From contig NZ_FMXR01000006.1 in assembly GCF_900104415.1 (NCBI RefSeq), forward strand, positions 186,001 to 250,000: DNA of 64,000 nucleotides, read 5' to 3'. Origin of the DNA: Eubacterium oxidoreducens (GTDB lineage Bacteria; Bacillota; Clostridia; Lachnospirales; Lachnospiraceae). Below the pieces are notes generated by a model, which saw nothing but the letters and a program-made list of their open reading frames with translations, was not told the DNA's origin and searched no databases. The translations under genes and the position numbers were made by a program. Positions within the stretch are counted from its first letter, which is position 1; each line of letters opens with the position of its first letter. This document shows positions 33,162 to 41,379 of this stretch, piece after piece.

Positions 33162-34381
33162 AAATCTCCGATATAATATGCATGAACCATACTTCCGGCT
33201 TTTACCCCTTCCATGGAAGGTGCAAGTTCTCCAATTATATTGCACCCCTGCAAAGGATGAAGCATTCCATTTCCGGAATGTCCTGAAAGCCAAATCATCG
33301 CCTTTCCCTCTTGAATGCTTAATTTTCCGGGTACCATCCTTCCATTCGGACTTTTTTTCTTAAAGTCACTTTCCAATACTCCATCTATTTCCGGAAGCAT
33401 ATACTGGGTATATCCACTCATCTTTCTTACCGCCGGAAGGCAAGTAAGAATCATCGAAATAGCTGCTGATGCCGGATTCCCGGACAAAGAAAACACCGGT
33501 ATATTCTTATATACGCAAGCCAAGAACGCTCCGCCAGGTTTTAAACGCATCTTCCAAAACAAAATATCTGCTCCTAGCTGTGTCATCACGGTCTTTAAAT
33601 GATCATAATCGCCAACTGAAACGCCACCTGTGGTCATAATCACATCTGCATCCAAAGAAGCCGTTCTAACAGCTTCGCTAATTGCTTCTACCGTATCTTC
33701 TACATTCGGACATATTGTCACCTCTGCACCCGACATACTAAGATAAGAAGCCAGCGTATAAACACTACTGTTACGTATCTTTCCCGGTGCTAATGGCGCA
33801 TCAATTTCAATTAATTCACTTCCGGTACTAATGAGCTTAATACGCACTTTCTTATATACCTTCAATTTGCTTTTTCCAAGTCCCGCAAGTATCCCTCTTA
33901 CCGGCGCCGTAATCTTGCTTCCTTTTTCTAAAACAAGCTGTCCCTCTTTGAGATCTTCTCCCACAGGAACAATATTATCACCGCTTTTACCCGGCTTGAA
34001 AAAAGTTACATTTTCATCGGTAAATTCCGTATCTTCAAACTTCACCACAAGATCAGCGCCATCCGGAATCGGTGCTCCTGTAAGTATCTTAATCGCAGTT
34101 CCTTCTTTAAGAGGCTGCGTAGCAACCTTTCCTGCCGGAACCTCCTCCAAAATCGGAAGTGTAACCGGATGTTCTTTAGATGCATTCTTAATATCTGCAG
34201 CTTTTAAAACATATCCATCAAGTGGTGACCGCGAAAACGGAGGAATGTTTTCCTGTGCAAAAACATCCTCCGCAAGAATTCTGCCTGTTGCTTCAAGAAG
34301 GTCTATCGTCTCCGTTCCCATAACAGAAACCGCATCAAGCATCATGCTTCTACCTTCTGTCATTTCAACCCTTTCCTTCAT
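33155..34381 (-). CDS. moeA: Molybdopterin molybdenumtransferase MoeA
   Basis: Inserts molybdate into adenylated molybdopterin. The 408-residue product has MoeA domains in order: N-terminal DVFAQENIPPFSRSPLDGY, GDNIVPVGEDLKEG, then the MPT-binding domain with VIMTTGGVSVGDYDHLK and SLSGNPASA, and a C-terminal beta domain. ATG at 34381 gives the longest product; an ATG seven codons later with AAGGAAAGGG upstream is possible. The last codon and stop lie in a repeat element (33112-33161). It is upstream of moaA. Confidence 0.94.
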   Translation of the reverse strand: MKERVEMTEGRSMMLDAVSVMGTETIDLLEATGRILAEDVFAQENIPPFSRSPLDGYVLKAADIKNASKEHPVTLPILEEVPAGKVATQPLKEGTAIKILTGAPIPDGADLVVKFEDTEFTDENVTFFKPGKSGDNIVPVGEDLKEGQLVLEKGSKITAPVRGILAGLGKSKLKVYKKVRIKLISTGSELIEIDAPLAPGKIRNSSVYTLASYLSMSGAEVTICPNVEDTVEAISEAVRTASLDADVIMTTGGVSVGDYDHLKTVMTQLGADILFWKMRLKPGGAFLACVYKNIPVFSLSGNPASAAISMILTCLPAVRKMSGYTQYMLPEIDGVLESDFKKKSPNGRMVPGKLSIQEGKAMIWLSGHSGNGMLHPLQGCNIIGELAPSMEGVKAGSMVHAYYIGDFI

Positions 34382-34397
34382 TTTATCTTATTCTCCT

Positions 34398-36566
34398 TCA
34401 ATCTTTATAAAAATCCTTATTCACATATGAAATCATTTTTCTAAAGCGCTGCTCCGCTATCGCATTACTTACACGCTTTCTTACAACTAATGCATTAAAT
34501 GGCTTGGTAATATAATCTGAAGCCCCCATCTTAAGTGCCTTAATTTCATTCGATTCTCCGGGTTGCGATACGATAATAATTGGAATCTGCTTACGATTAG
34601 GATCAAGCTTCAAAAGACGCATCGTTTCATACCCATCCATAAGCGGCATTAATAAATCAAGTAAAATTACATCTACCCGATGTGATGAATCCGAAAGATA
34701 ATCCAATGCTTCTTGTCCATTGGAACATTCCACAATCTTGAATGTGTCTTGAAAAATATTCGACAACATAATCCGGTTGATCTTCATATCGTCAACAATC
34801 ATCATCACTTCACCTTCTTGCACTCCGGTGATCCTGATTCCCTGTTTTGATAAATCATCTTCTATTTCTACCTTTGTTACCTGCGCATGCTCCATCATAG
34901 CATAATATTCATCTCGCGGCATTGGCTTGGCAAAATAATATCCCTGCGCATAATCACAATTAAGATTTCTAAGGTATTCAAGCTGAGACTTTGTTTCGAC
35001 TCCTTCTGCAACAACCGAAATATTCATCCACTTCGCAAGTGATATAATAAAACTCAAAATACTAGAATTTTGACTGTATGCATTTAAAGAATTTTGCAAA
35101 AATCTCATATCCAGTTTCAATACATCAATCGGCAATTCTGAAAGCATATTCAAAGAGGAATATCCACTCCCAAAATCATCCATTTCTATCACAAATCCAA
35201 GCTGTTTAAGCTTGGTAATTACGCCAATCAATTGCTGTGAATTTTCCGTATAAGATGTTTCCGTAATTTCCAAGTGAATATCCGATATGTCAAGTTGATA
35301 ACTTTCGACAATTTTAGATAAAACCTGCGGAAGACTTTCGTTATAAATATCACGTCTTGAAACATTTACAGAAATTGGAACATAGGGCAGATGATTTCGT
35401 TTTTGATTTGCAATAAAATCACAAGTTTGTCGCATTACATACAAATCAAGTTCTGATATAAAACCATTCCGTTCAAAAATAGGAACAAACTGTCCCGGTG
35501 GAATGATTCCTTTTTCCGGATGTATCCATCGAACCAGTGCTTCTGCACCTGCATGTTTCTCATCTTTGATACTAAACTTTGGTTGAAAGAACACCTGAAA
35601 CTGTCCTGTTTCAAGTGCTGTTTTCATCTCTCCTTCAATTTCCTGTTCAAGAAGTAAACGTTGTCTAATCGCATCATCATAGTAAGAAATATTGACATTA
35701 TAATTCCCTTTAATTTCCTGCGCTGCAAGCATGGCTCTGTCACAGATTTGCGATATCGTCAGCATTGTATTATTGCATTGATAAACACCTAGTTTGGCAT
35801 AAATACGGAACTTAAGCGGATAAGCCATTAAAGATGCCGTAATCTCATCTGCTATATCATGCTCAAGTTTTTCCGTCTTTTCTCTTCCGGACTCATGACA
35901 AGGAAGCAACAAAGCGAAATGATCTCCGCCAATCCTTCCTACAATTCCATGATACCTACGCGCGCATTCGCGAATAACATTTGCAAAATATTGCAAGAGT
36001 TTATCGCCTTCCTCAACACCAAAAGAATCATTAATCAATTTAAAATTCTCGATGTCTGCAACCAACATATCATAGCTTTGACCTTCTGACAGCAGTAATT
36101 GTTCATTCACCAACTGATAAAAATAATCCTTACTAAAGACTCCTGTCAAAAAATCCTCTTTGACAACGCTAAACATATTGGTCGTATTCTTATAGCGAAT
36201 CAAATTTTGCAATTTATAAGTTAAAACGTCCGGTGAAAATGGTTTTGTAATAAAATCAACAGCACCAAGCTTTAATGCTTTGACTTCATTTTCATAACTG
36301 GTCTGTGTTGTAATTACAATTACCGGTATCTTGGAATAGACAGAGGAAAGCTGCATTCGTTTGAGCACCTCAAATCCGTCAACTTTAGGCATAATAATAT
36401 CCAAAATCATAACAGAAATTTCAGAAGCATTATTCTCTAAAATCTCAATTGCCTGTTTTCCATCCTCGGCAAATAACAGCATATAATCTTGTTCTAACAC
36501 ATCACTAAGCATAACTCGATTGATTTTCTGGTCATCTACAATCAAAATCGTATCTTTATATGCCAT
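34398..36566 (-). CDS. REC-GGDEF-EAL-REC cyclic-di-GMP response regulator
   Basis: The 722-residue product joins four domains: REC1 (1-125; DD at 11-12, phospho-acceptor D56, K at 108), GGDEF (about 135-300; signature GGDHF at 213-217), EAL (about 310-565; EALVRW at 342, SVNVSRRD, LEITETSY, MDDFGSGYSSLN, KLD, VAEGVE) and REC2 (about 590-715; IVDDMKINR, LLDLLMPLMDGYE). EAL residues for metal and c-di-GMP are present, so hydrolysis is likely. GGDHF departs from GGDEF, so synthesis is doubtful. No membrane segment. It has its own promoter and precedes moeA by 16 bases. It may serve the flagellar PilZ protein in this window. Confidence 0.93.
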   Translation of the reverse strand: MAYKDTILIVDDQKINRVMLSDVLEQDYMLLFAEDGKQAIEILENNASEISVMILDIIMPKVDGFEVLKRMQLSSVYSKIPVIVITTQTSYENEVKALKLGAVDFITKPFSPDVLTYKLQNLIRYKNTTNMFSVVKEDFLTGVFSKDYFYQLVNEQLLLSEGQSYDMLVADIENFKLINDSFGVEEGDKLLQYFANVIRECARRYHGIVGRIGGDHFALLLPCHESGREKTEKLEHDIADEITASLMAYPLKFRIYAKLGVYQCNNTMLTISQICDRAMLAAQEIKGNYNVNISYYDDAIRQRLLLEQEIEGEMKTALETGQFQVFFQPKFSIKDEKHAGAEALVRWIHPEKGIIPPGQFVPIFERNGFISELDLYVMRQTCDFIANQKRNHLPYVPISVNVSRRDIYNESLPQVLSKIVESYQLDISDIHLEITETSYTENSQQLIGVITKLKQLGFVIEMDDFGSGYSSLNMLSELPIDVLKLDMRFLQNSLNAYSQNSSILSFIISLAKWMNISVVAEGVETKSQLEYLRNLNCDYAQGYYFAKPMPRDEYYAMMEHAQVTKVEIEDDLSKQGIRITGVQEGEVMMIVDDMKINRIMLSNIFQDTFKIVECSNGQEALDYLSDSSHRVDVILLDLLMPLMDGYETMRLLKLDPNRKQIPIIIVSQPGESNEIKALKMGASDYITKPFNALVVRKRVSNAIAEQRFRKMISYVNKDFYKD

Positions 36567-36615
36567 TATTTCACCCCCCTGACAAGTATAATATCAAAGC
36601 TTTTTTTATGTCATA

Positions 36616-36644
36616 ATTATACTATGAGAGGCCAGCTTATGCAA
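36616..36644 (-). promoter_or_regulatory. Promoter of the REC-GGDEF-EAL-REC gene
   Basis: Minus-strand -35 TTGCAT (36644-36639) and a perfect -10 TATAAT (36621-36616) with a 17-base spacer, 50 bases before the start. Confidence 0.8.
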
Positions 36645-36672
36645 GGTAATCACCCTTGCTATACTCTTCGCA

Positions 36673-37707
36673 TTACCACTGTTCTGCCAGTTCATAAATA
36701 AGCTTTTTCGTTTTCTCCCATCCGAGACAAGGATCTGTGATTGACTTGCCATATACCCCATCTTCAACAGATTGATTGCCATCAACAATATAACTTTCAA
36801 TCATTAATCCTTTTACAAGTTTTCTAATTTCGGCCGATTGTTTACAACTGCTTATTACATCTTTACTAATACGAATCTGCTGTTCATATTTCTTACCGGA
36901 ATTTGCATGATTTACATCAACAATTACTGCCGGATTTTGGTATTCTTTTTGCGCATACAAGCCTACAAGTTCTTGAAGATCCTCATAATGATAGTTCGGT
37001 CTACTCTTTCCTTCATTATCCACATACCCTCTCAAGATTGCATGCGTGTACGGATTTCCTTTTGTTTCCACTTCCCAACCTCGATAAATAAAGGTATGAC
37101 CATGTTGTGCAGCAGTAATGGAATTCATCATAACCGTAAGTCCACCTTCTGTTGGATTTTTCATTCCCACCGGAATACCTAACCCGCTTGCTGTCAATCG
37201 ATGAATCTGGTCTTCTACCGATCTTGCTCCAACCGCAACATAAGATAACAAGTCGGACAAATACCTGTGATTTTCCGGATATAACATTTCATCTGCACAA
37301 GTAAATCCTATTTCTTCTGCAGCACGAGTATGTAACGAACGAATAGCTAATATTCCTTTTAGCATGTCCTCTTTTTTGGACGGATCCGGCTGATGAAGCA
37401 TTCCCTTATAACCAACACCGATTGTTCTTGGCTTATTCGTATAAATACGCGGAATCATAAATATCTTATCTTCCACTTGTTCTTGTACTTTTTTTAATCT
37501 TCCAAGATAATCCAATACCGCATCTTCATGATCCGCCGAACAAGGACCTATTACCAAAATCAATTTATCTGATTTTCCAGTGAAAATATCTCTAATCTCA
37601 CGATCTCTTTCTTCTTTTAGTTTTGCTACTTTCTCGCTTACCGGAAATTGTTTTTTTATTTCCTGTGGAACCGGAAGCTTTCGTTTAAACTCCATATCCA
37701 TATCCAT
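36673..37707 (-). CDS. aroF: 3-deoxy-7-phosphoheptulonate synthase, class I
   Basis: First enzyme of the shikimate pathway, joining PEP and erythrose 4-phosphate. The start at 37707 (MDMDMEFKRKLPVPQEIK) has AAGGGGG nine bases upstream and gives 344 residues, like AroF/G/H of E. coli. Motifs: LVIGPCSADHEDAVLDYL, YTNKPRTIGVGYKGMLHQPDP separated into short blocks here, LGIPVGMKNPTEGG and VIVDVNHANSGKKYEQQ. It follows the tsf terminator and has no clear promoter, so read-through is possible. Which feedback class it belongs to cannot be told. Confidence 0.93.
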   Translation of the reverse strand: MDMDMEFKRKLPVPQEIKKQFPVSEKVAKLKEERDREIRDIFTGKSDKLILVIGPCSADHEDAVLDYLGRLKKVQEQVEDKIFMIPRIYTNKPRTIGVGYKGMLHQPDPSKKEDMLKGILAIRSLHTRAAEEIGFTCADEMLYPENHRYLSDLLSYVAVGARSVEDQIHRLTASGLGIPVGMKNPTEGGLTVMMNSITAAQHGHTFIYRGWEVETKGNPYTHAILRGYVDNEGKSRPNYHYEDLQELVGLYAQKEYQNPAVIVDVNHANSGKKYEQQIRISKDVISSCKQSAEIRKLVKGLMIESYIVDGNQSVEDGVYGKSITDPCLGWEKTKKLIYELAEQW

Positions 37708-37741
37708 GATTATGAACCCCCTTAAAAATATTTTTTTGAGA

Positions 37742-37785
37742 AAAAACCCTTTAAACAACGTTTCATCACGGTTTAAAGGGTTTTT
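37742..37785 (-). terminator. Terminator of the rpsB-tsf operon
   Basis: A 15-bp stem AAAAACCCTTTAAAC/GTTTAAAGGGTTTTT (37742-37756 with 37771-37785) and T-rich sequence on the minus strand, 27 bases beyond the tsf stop. Confidence 0.9.
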
Positions 37786-37812
37786 ATATAATCTTTATCT
37801 GTAATAAAAATA

Positions 37813-38748
37813 TTACATATTCATCTGAGCAGCTACTTCTGCAGCAAAGTCTTCTTCTTTCTTTTCAATTCCTTCACCGGTCTCAAAACGAACGAACTTC
37901 TCTACCTTAACGTCTGCACCAACTTCTTTAGATACCTGCTCCAAATATTTGCCGACAGTCTGCTTTCCATCTTCTGCCTTTACGTAAACCTGATCAACAA
38001 GACAGATTTCTTTCATTTCTTTGTTAATACGTCCTTTAATCATTCCCTCAATAACTTTTTCAGGTTTCTGGGATTCTTTAGGATCATTCTTAATCTGTGC
38101 AAGAAGAATTTCTTCCTCATGCTTGATATATTCTTCGCTAATCTCGCTTCTGTCTACAAACTTAGGATTCATAGCTGCAATCTGCATTGCAACATTTGTA
38201 AGAGCTTCTTTTACCGTATCATTAACGGTTGCTGTCTGTGCTACTACGAGTACACCAATTCTTCCACCGCCGTGAACGTATGAAACAACGCAACCATTGT
38301 CAGCGGTTACTTTTTCAAATCGACGAATCGTAAGGTTTTCACCAATTGTTGCAACCTTTTCTACAAGCTCTTCCTTAACTGTCTTAGAAGTATCTTCATT
38401 CCATGCTTCTGCCATGAATGCATCAAGGTCAGCTGCATCTGAATTAACCGCCTGTACAGCAACAGCTTTAACAAAGTTCTGGAATTTCTCGTTTTTTGCA
38501 ACGAAATCAGTCTCTGAATTAACTTCAACAACAGCTGCTGTCTGATCATCTTTCAGCTCAACAGCACAAAGACCTTCAGCCGCTACACGACCTGATTTCT
38601 TTTCAGCCTTTGCCTGACCATTTTTTCTAAGGAACTCAACTGCAGCATCCATATCGCCGTCAGTTTCTGTTAATGCCTTTTTACAGTCCATCATACCTGC
38701 GCCAGTAAGTTCACGCAGTTCTTTTACCATAGATGCACTAATTGCCAT
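37813..38748 (-). CDS. tsf: Translation elongation factor Ts
   Basis: Guanine-nucleotide exchange factor for EF-Tu. The 311-residue product has the UBA-like N-terminus VKELRELTGAGMMDCKKAL, the FLRKNGQAKAEKKSGRVAAEG region and two dimerisation subdomains, with SETDFVAKNEKF in the core. It is slightly longer than E. coli EF-Ts (283). AGGAGG precedes the ATG. It follows rpsB by 27 bases and ends at a strong terminator. Confidence 0.97.
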   Translation of the reverse strand: MAISASMVKELRELTGAGMMDCKKALTETDGDMDAAVEFLRKNGQAKAEKKSGRVAAEGLCAVELKDDQTAAVVEVNSETDFVAKNEKFQNFVKAVAVQAVNSDAADLDAFMAEAWNEDTSKTVKEELVEKVATIGENLTIRRFEKVTADNGCVVSYVHGGGRIGVLVVAQTATVNDTVKEALTNVAMQIAAMNPKFVDRSEISEEYIKHEEEILLAQIKNDPKESQKPEKVIEGMIKGRINKEMKEICLVDQVYVKAEDGKQTVGKYLEQVSKEVGADVKVEKFVRFETGEGIEKKEEDFAAEVAAQMNM

Positions 38749-38775
38749 CTTCTATTTCCTCCTAATATTTCAATC

Positions 38776-39504
38776 TTATTCTTCTGTAGCTTCCTGTGCT
38801 TCTTCAGCTACTTCAACTTCTGTACCCTGATTTGCTTCGATTACTGCATCTGCCATCTTAGAAACGATAAGTTTTACTGCACGGATTGCATCATCGTTAC
38901 CCGGAATCACATAATCAAGTTCTTCAGGATTGCAGTTTGTATCTACAATACCAATCAACGGAATACCAAGTGTATGTGCTTCCTGAATACAAATTCTTTC
39001 CTTCTTAGGATCTACTACAAAAATTGCATCCGGAATTTCTTTCATATCTTTAATTCCGCCAAGATTCTTTTCAAGCTTAGCCTGTTCTTTCTTTAATTCA
39101 ATAACTTCTTTCTTAGGAAGAACTTCAAATGTTCCATCTTCTTCCATCTGTTCAATATTCTTAAGTCTCTTAATACGGCTCTGGATTGTTCTAAAGTTAG
39201 TAAGCATTCCTCCAAGCCATCTTTCATTTACATAATACATTCCGCAACGCTCTGCTTCTGTCTTAATCGCATTCTGAGCCTGCTTCTTTGTTCCGACAAA
39301 AAGAATCTTGCCACCTTCTGCAGCAATATCAAATACTGCCTTGTAAGCTTCATCTACTTTACCTACAGATTTCTGAAGGTCGATGATATAAATACCATTA
39401 CGCTCTGTGTAGATGTAAGGAGCCATCTTAGGGTTCCATCTTCTTGTCTGATGTCCAAAATGAACACCTGCTTCGAGTAACTGTTTCATTGAAATTACGC
39501 TCAT
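38776..39504 (-). CDS. rpsB: 30S ribosomal protein S2
   Basis: Small-subunit protein needed for binding S1 or initiation at the platform. The start at 39504 ([20 protein letters not shown]) has GGAGG seven bases upstream and gives 242 residues. Signatures: [20 protein letters not shown] and [20 protein letters not shown], ending in an acidic tail. It begins a two-gene unit with tsf. A terminator for the flagellar operon lies 110 bases upstream. I found no convincing promoter in the gap. Confidence 0.97.
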   Translation of the reverse strand: MSVISMKQLLEAGVHFGHQTRRWNPKMAPYIYTERNGIYIIDLQKSVGKVDEAYKAVFDIAAEGGKILFVGTKKQAQNAIKTEAERCGMYYVNERWLGGMLTNFRTIQSRIKRLKNIEQMEEDGTFEVLPKKEVIELKKEQAKLEKNLGGIKDMKEIPDAIFVVDPKKERICIQEAHTLGIPLIGIVDTNCNPEELDYVIPGNDDAIRAVKLIVSKMADAVIEANQGTEVEVAEEAQEATEE

Positions 39505-39610
39505 TGTTTTTCCTCCAATTGGTTTTCCTTCCATATGCTTTTCAATCTGCCAAACCATATCCGGCACCAAACAGATCATATACATATGTGATTAATAGTT
39601 ACGGCCCTCT

Positions 39611-39642
39611 AAAAAAGACCTATGATATAGTATCACAGGTCT
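39611..39642 (-). terminator. Terminator at the end of the fla/che operon
   Basis: A 12-bp stem with one mismatch (39616-39627 with 39631-39642), 3-nt loop, followed on the minus strand by TTTTTTAG. It separates the flagellar operon from rpsB. Confidence 0.88.
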
Positions 39643-39663
39643 AAGTGCATTTGCAAGAGCTTT

Positions 39664-40251
39664 TTACTTATTTGTAAGCAGTTTTGCTATCTTTTTATAA
39701 CTTGCTCCGGTCGGCAATTCAAAACTTCCGGTCCTTAACACATTGGCGTATCCATTTGAGACCAGATAATCATTAAATGCATATGCATCATCTACAATTC
39801 CTTTTTCATATAACAACTGTGCTATCGTATCCGAACTAGCTCCGCTATTAATCGTCACCTTAACAGTTTTAGACTTTTTTGTTTCATTCGTGTTAGATGA
39901 TGTTTCCTCTGATGTTGATTCATCAGACTTTGTTTCCTCCTCATCTGTTGACTCACTCTTAGATTCCTCCTCTAAAGTCGAGTCCGTATCTGACGTTGAT
40001 TCTTTTGTTGTATCCGATGTGCTTGTAGAGTCCGAAGCCTCATTTGTAGAGGTATCACTTGTGTCGCCTTCTGTGGTCTGATCTGCTACAACTCCGCTAT
40101 CTTCTGCTTCTACCATTCCAAGCTGCTTAGCACGTTCTATTACTTCTTCATCTGTCATATCGCTACCATGAACATGAAAGGCTATCATCATAATTATAAC
40201 CGTTATGATAATACCAATTCCTAGTCCTCGAAGGTAATATTTAAGTTTCAT
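39664..40251 (-). CDS. Membrane protein with MltG-like LysM-type module but no catalytic domain
   Basis: The 195-residue product has one N-terminal membrane helix (IGIIITVIIMMIAFHV, about 12-27), a Ser/Thr/Glu/Asp-rich low-complexity linker (about 55-125), and a C-terminal region KVTINSGASSDTIAQLLYEK through GSFELPTGASYKKIAKLLTN. That region matches the LysM-like substrate-binding part of YceG/MltG endolytic transglycosylases. The catalytic domain with its glutamate is absent. It is the last gene before the operon terminator, next to a SwrB-like gene. A peptidoglycan-contacting role near the flagellum is possible, but is a guess. Confidence 0.75.
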   Translation of the reverse strand: MKLKYYLRGLGIGIIITVIIMMIAFHVHGSDMTDEEVIERAKQLGMVEAEDSGVVADQTTEGDTSDTSTNEASDSTSTSDTTKESTSDTDSTLEEESKSESTDEEETKSDESTSEETSSNTNETKKSKTVKVTINSGASSDTIAQLLYEKGIVDDAYAFNDYLVSNGYANVLRTGSFELPTGASYKKIAKLLTNK

Positions 40252-40267
40252 TTATTATTACTCCTAC

Positions 40268-40960
40268 CTATCTTTGTATGTTAATCTGATGAAGATCAAT
40301 GACAAACTTCACTTCTCCCTGACCAATTCCTAGTTGGCGTGCAATCTGTGTCACATCCATTCCATCTTTATACAGCCTCAATATTTCCTCATTATGATTA
40401 CTCTTTTGCTCTTCCAAATCCTCATTTTCACAAGCTTCTTCTTGCTCTAAGTTAGGCTCCTCTTCTTCTTTTGTATCCTTTTGTGATATTTCCTGGATCG
40501 TATTTTGTAATGTTGTGTCCACAGTCACTTTCATTACTTCAAGTTCTTTTTTCTCTGCCCTCAAGTCTTGAATCGATGTTTGCAATTCATTTGCAAAGTC
40601 TATCAATTCTGTATGTTTATCATTGAGCATGCTATATAAAAACATGACTTCTTCATGATTCGCATGAATCTTCTCCAGAACCGTTTCAGAGAATTCATCC
40701 ACAGCCATAATCTTTTCATTCGTCAAATGGTCTAATTTCCCTTCCACATGTTCCACAGACTCTTCTACAAGAAGATCCACTTTATCGTCTACTTGAGTTT
40801 GTGCTTGATTCATCCCTCTTTCAACAATTTTTTTTATTTCTTCGTCACTGATTTCCGCAATCTTTTGAAGTTCTTTCGGCGAGAGTTTTTCCATTACAAA
40901 AAAACTCCCAATCATAAAAATCACCCCGATTACAATCATAACACTTTCAACTACAACCAT
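40268..40960 (-). CDS. SwrB/DUF6115-like membrane protein with coiled coil and HTH-like C-terminus
   Basis: The 230-residue product has an N-terminal membrane helix (VMIVIGVIFMIGSFFV, about 7-22), a long predicted coiled coil (about 30-170), an acidic segment, and a C-terminal helix-turn-helix-like end (EEILRLYKDGMDVTQIARQ, then LGIGQGEVKFVIDL). The layout and position, between fliA and rpsB, match B. subtilis SwrB (YlxL), which promotes flagellar type III export. Sequence identity cannot be measured here. The start has GAGG. Function as a SwrB counterpart is inferred from architecture and synteny. Confidence 0.72.
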   Translation of the reverse strand: MVVVESVMIVIGVIFMIGSFFVMEKLSPKELQKIAEISDEEIKKIVERGMNQAQTQVDDKVDLLVEESVEHVEGKLDHLTNEKIMAVDEFSETVLEKIHANHEEVMFLYSMLNDKHTELIDFANELQTSIQDLRAEKKELEVMKVTVDTTLQNTIQEISQKDTKEEEEPNLEQEEACENEDLEEQKSNHNEEILRLYKDGMDVTQIARQLGIGQGEVKFVIDLHQINIQR

Positions 40961-40970
40961 ATATGCCTCG

Positions 40971-41297
40971 CTAAATCTTCATATCAAAGGATTGTGCCTG
41001 ACTTTTTAGCACAATTCTATCTTGCTTTTGTTCTTTTTTCTTTTTCTTATTATTTTCATTTTTTTTGTATGCGCCGTTACCTTTATCTTTCGCATCTTTC
41101 ATCGAACCACTGTCCGCACTCGAACCGGCATCATCTTTTTCATTTACCTTATGAGGTCTTTCTTGCGCTTGTTGCTCAAACTGAGTCGATACATTTTGCT
41201 GTTGTACCATTCCTCGATTTTCTTCTTGTCTTTGAAAGTTTGTAACATCTTGAGAATTTTGAACCATCCCATTAAAATCAATTGGTCTAATAGACAT
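40971..41297 (-). CDS. Small hydrophilic protein of the flagellar operon
   Basis: A 108-residue protein that I do not recognise. It is rich in Gln, Asn, Lys and Glu, with a Lys cluster (KKNENNKKKKKEQKQ) near the end and no hydrophobic segment. It opens SIRPIDFNGMVQNSQDV and ends QAQSFDMKI. The start has GAGGTGA. It lies between a FapA-like gene and the SwrB-like gene. Similar short proteins are found at this place in other Lachnospiraceae flagellar loci, as far as I can recall. Probably intrinsically disordered. Confidence 0.7.
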   Translation of the reverse strand: MSIRPIDFNGMVQNSQDVTNFQRQEENRGMVQQQNVSTQFEQQAQERPHKVNEKDDAGSSADSGSMKDAKDKGNGAYKKNENNKKKKKEQKQDRIVLKSQAQSFDMKI

Positions 41298-41330
41298 TCT
41301 ATCACCTCGATTTCTTTTTCATCATCATCT

Positions 41331-41364
41331 TAAAAATTCCCCGCCGATATTCTCAGCGGGGAAT
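41331..41364 (-). terminator. Intrinsic terminator inside the flagellar operon, after fapA
   Basis: A perfect 9-bp stem ATTCCCCGC/GCGGGGAAT (41336-41344 with 41356-41364) followed on the minus strand by TTTTTA. It lies between the FapA-like gene and the last three genes and should lower their expression. Confidence 0.85.
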
Positions 41365-41379
41365 AATATCGCATATCTA

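Noticed and set aside
33102-33293. Small minus-strand frame ending in the same SEKSPTSKR tail as RibF
   Set aside because: It overlaps the moeA 3' end in another frame. The shared tail comes from the 50-bp repeat element, not from a related protein.
37708-37800. T-box or other riboswitch before the DAHP synthase gene
   Set aside because: The gap holds only the tsf terminator and a ribosome binding site; it is too short and lacks a T-box motif.
39505-39610. Promoter for rpsB
   Set aside because: A TATGAT-like word exists but no acceptable -35 box at 16-18 bases; not reported as a feature.
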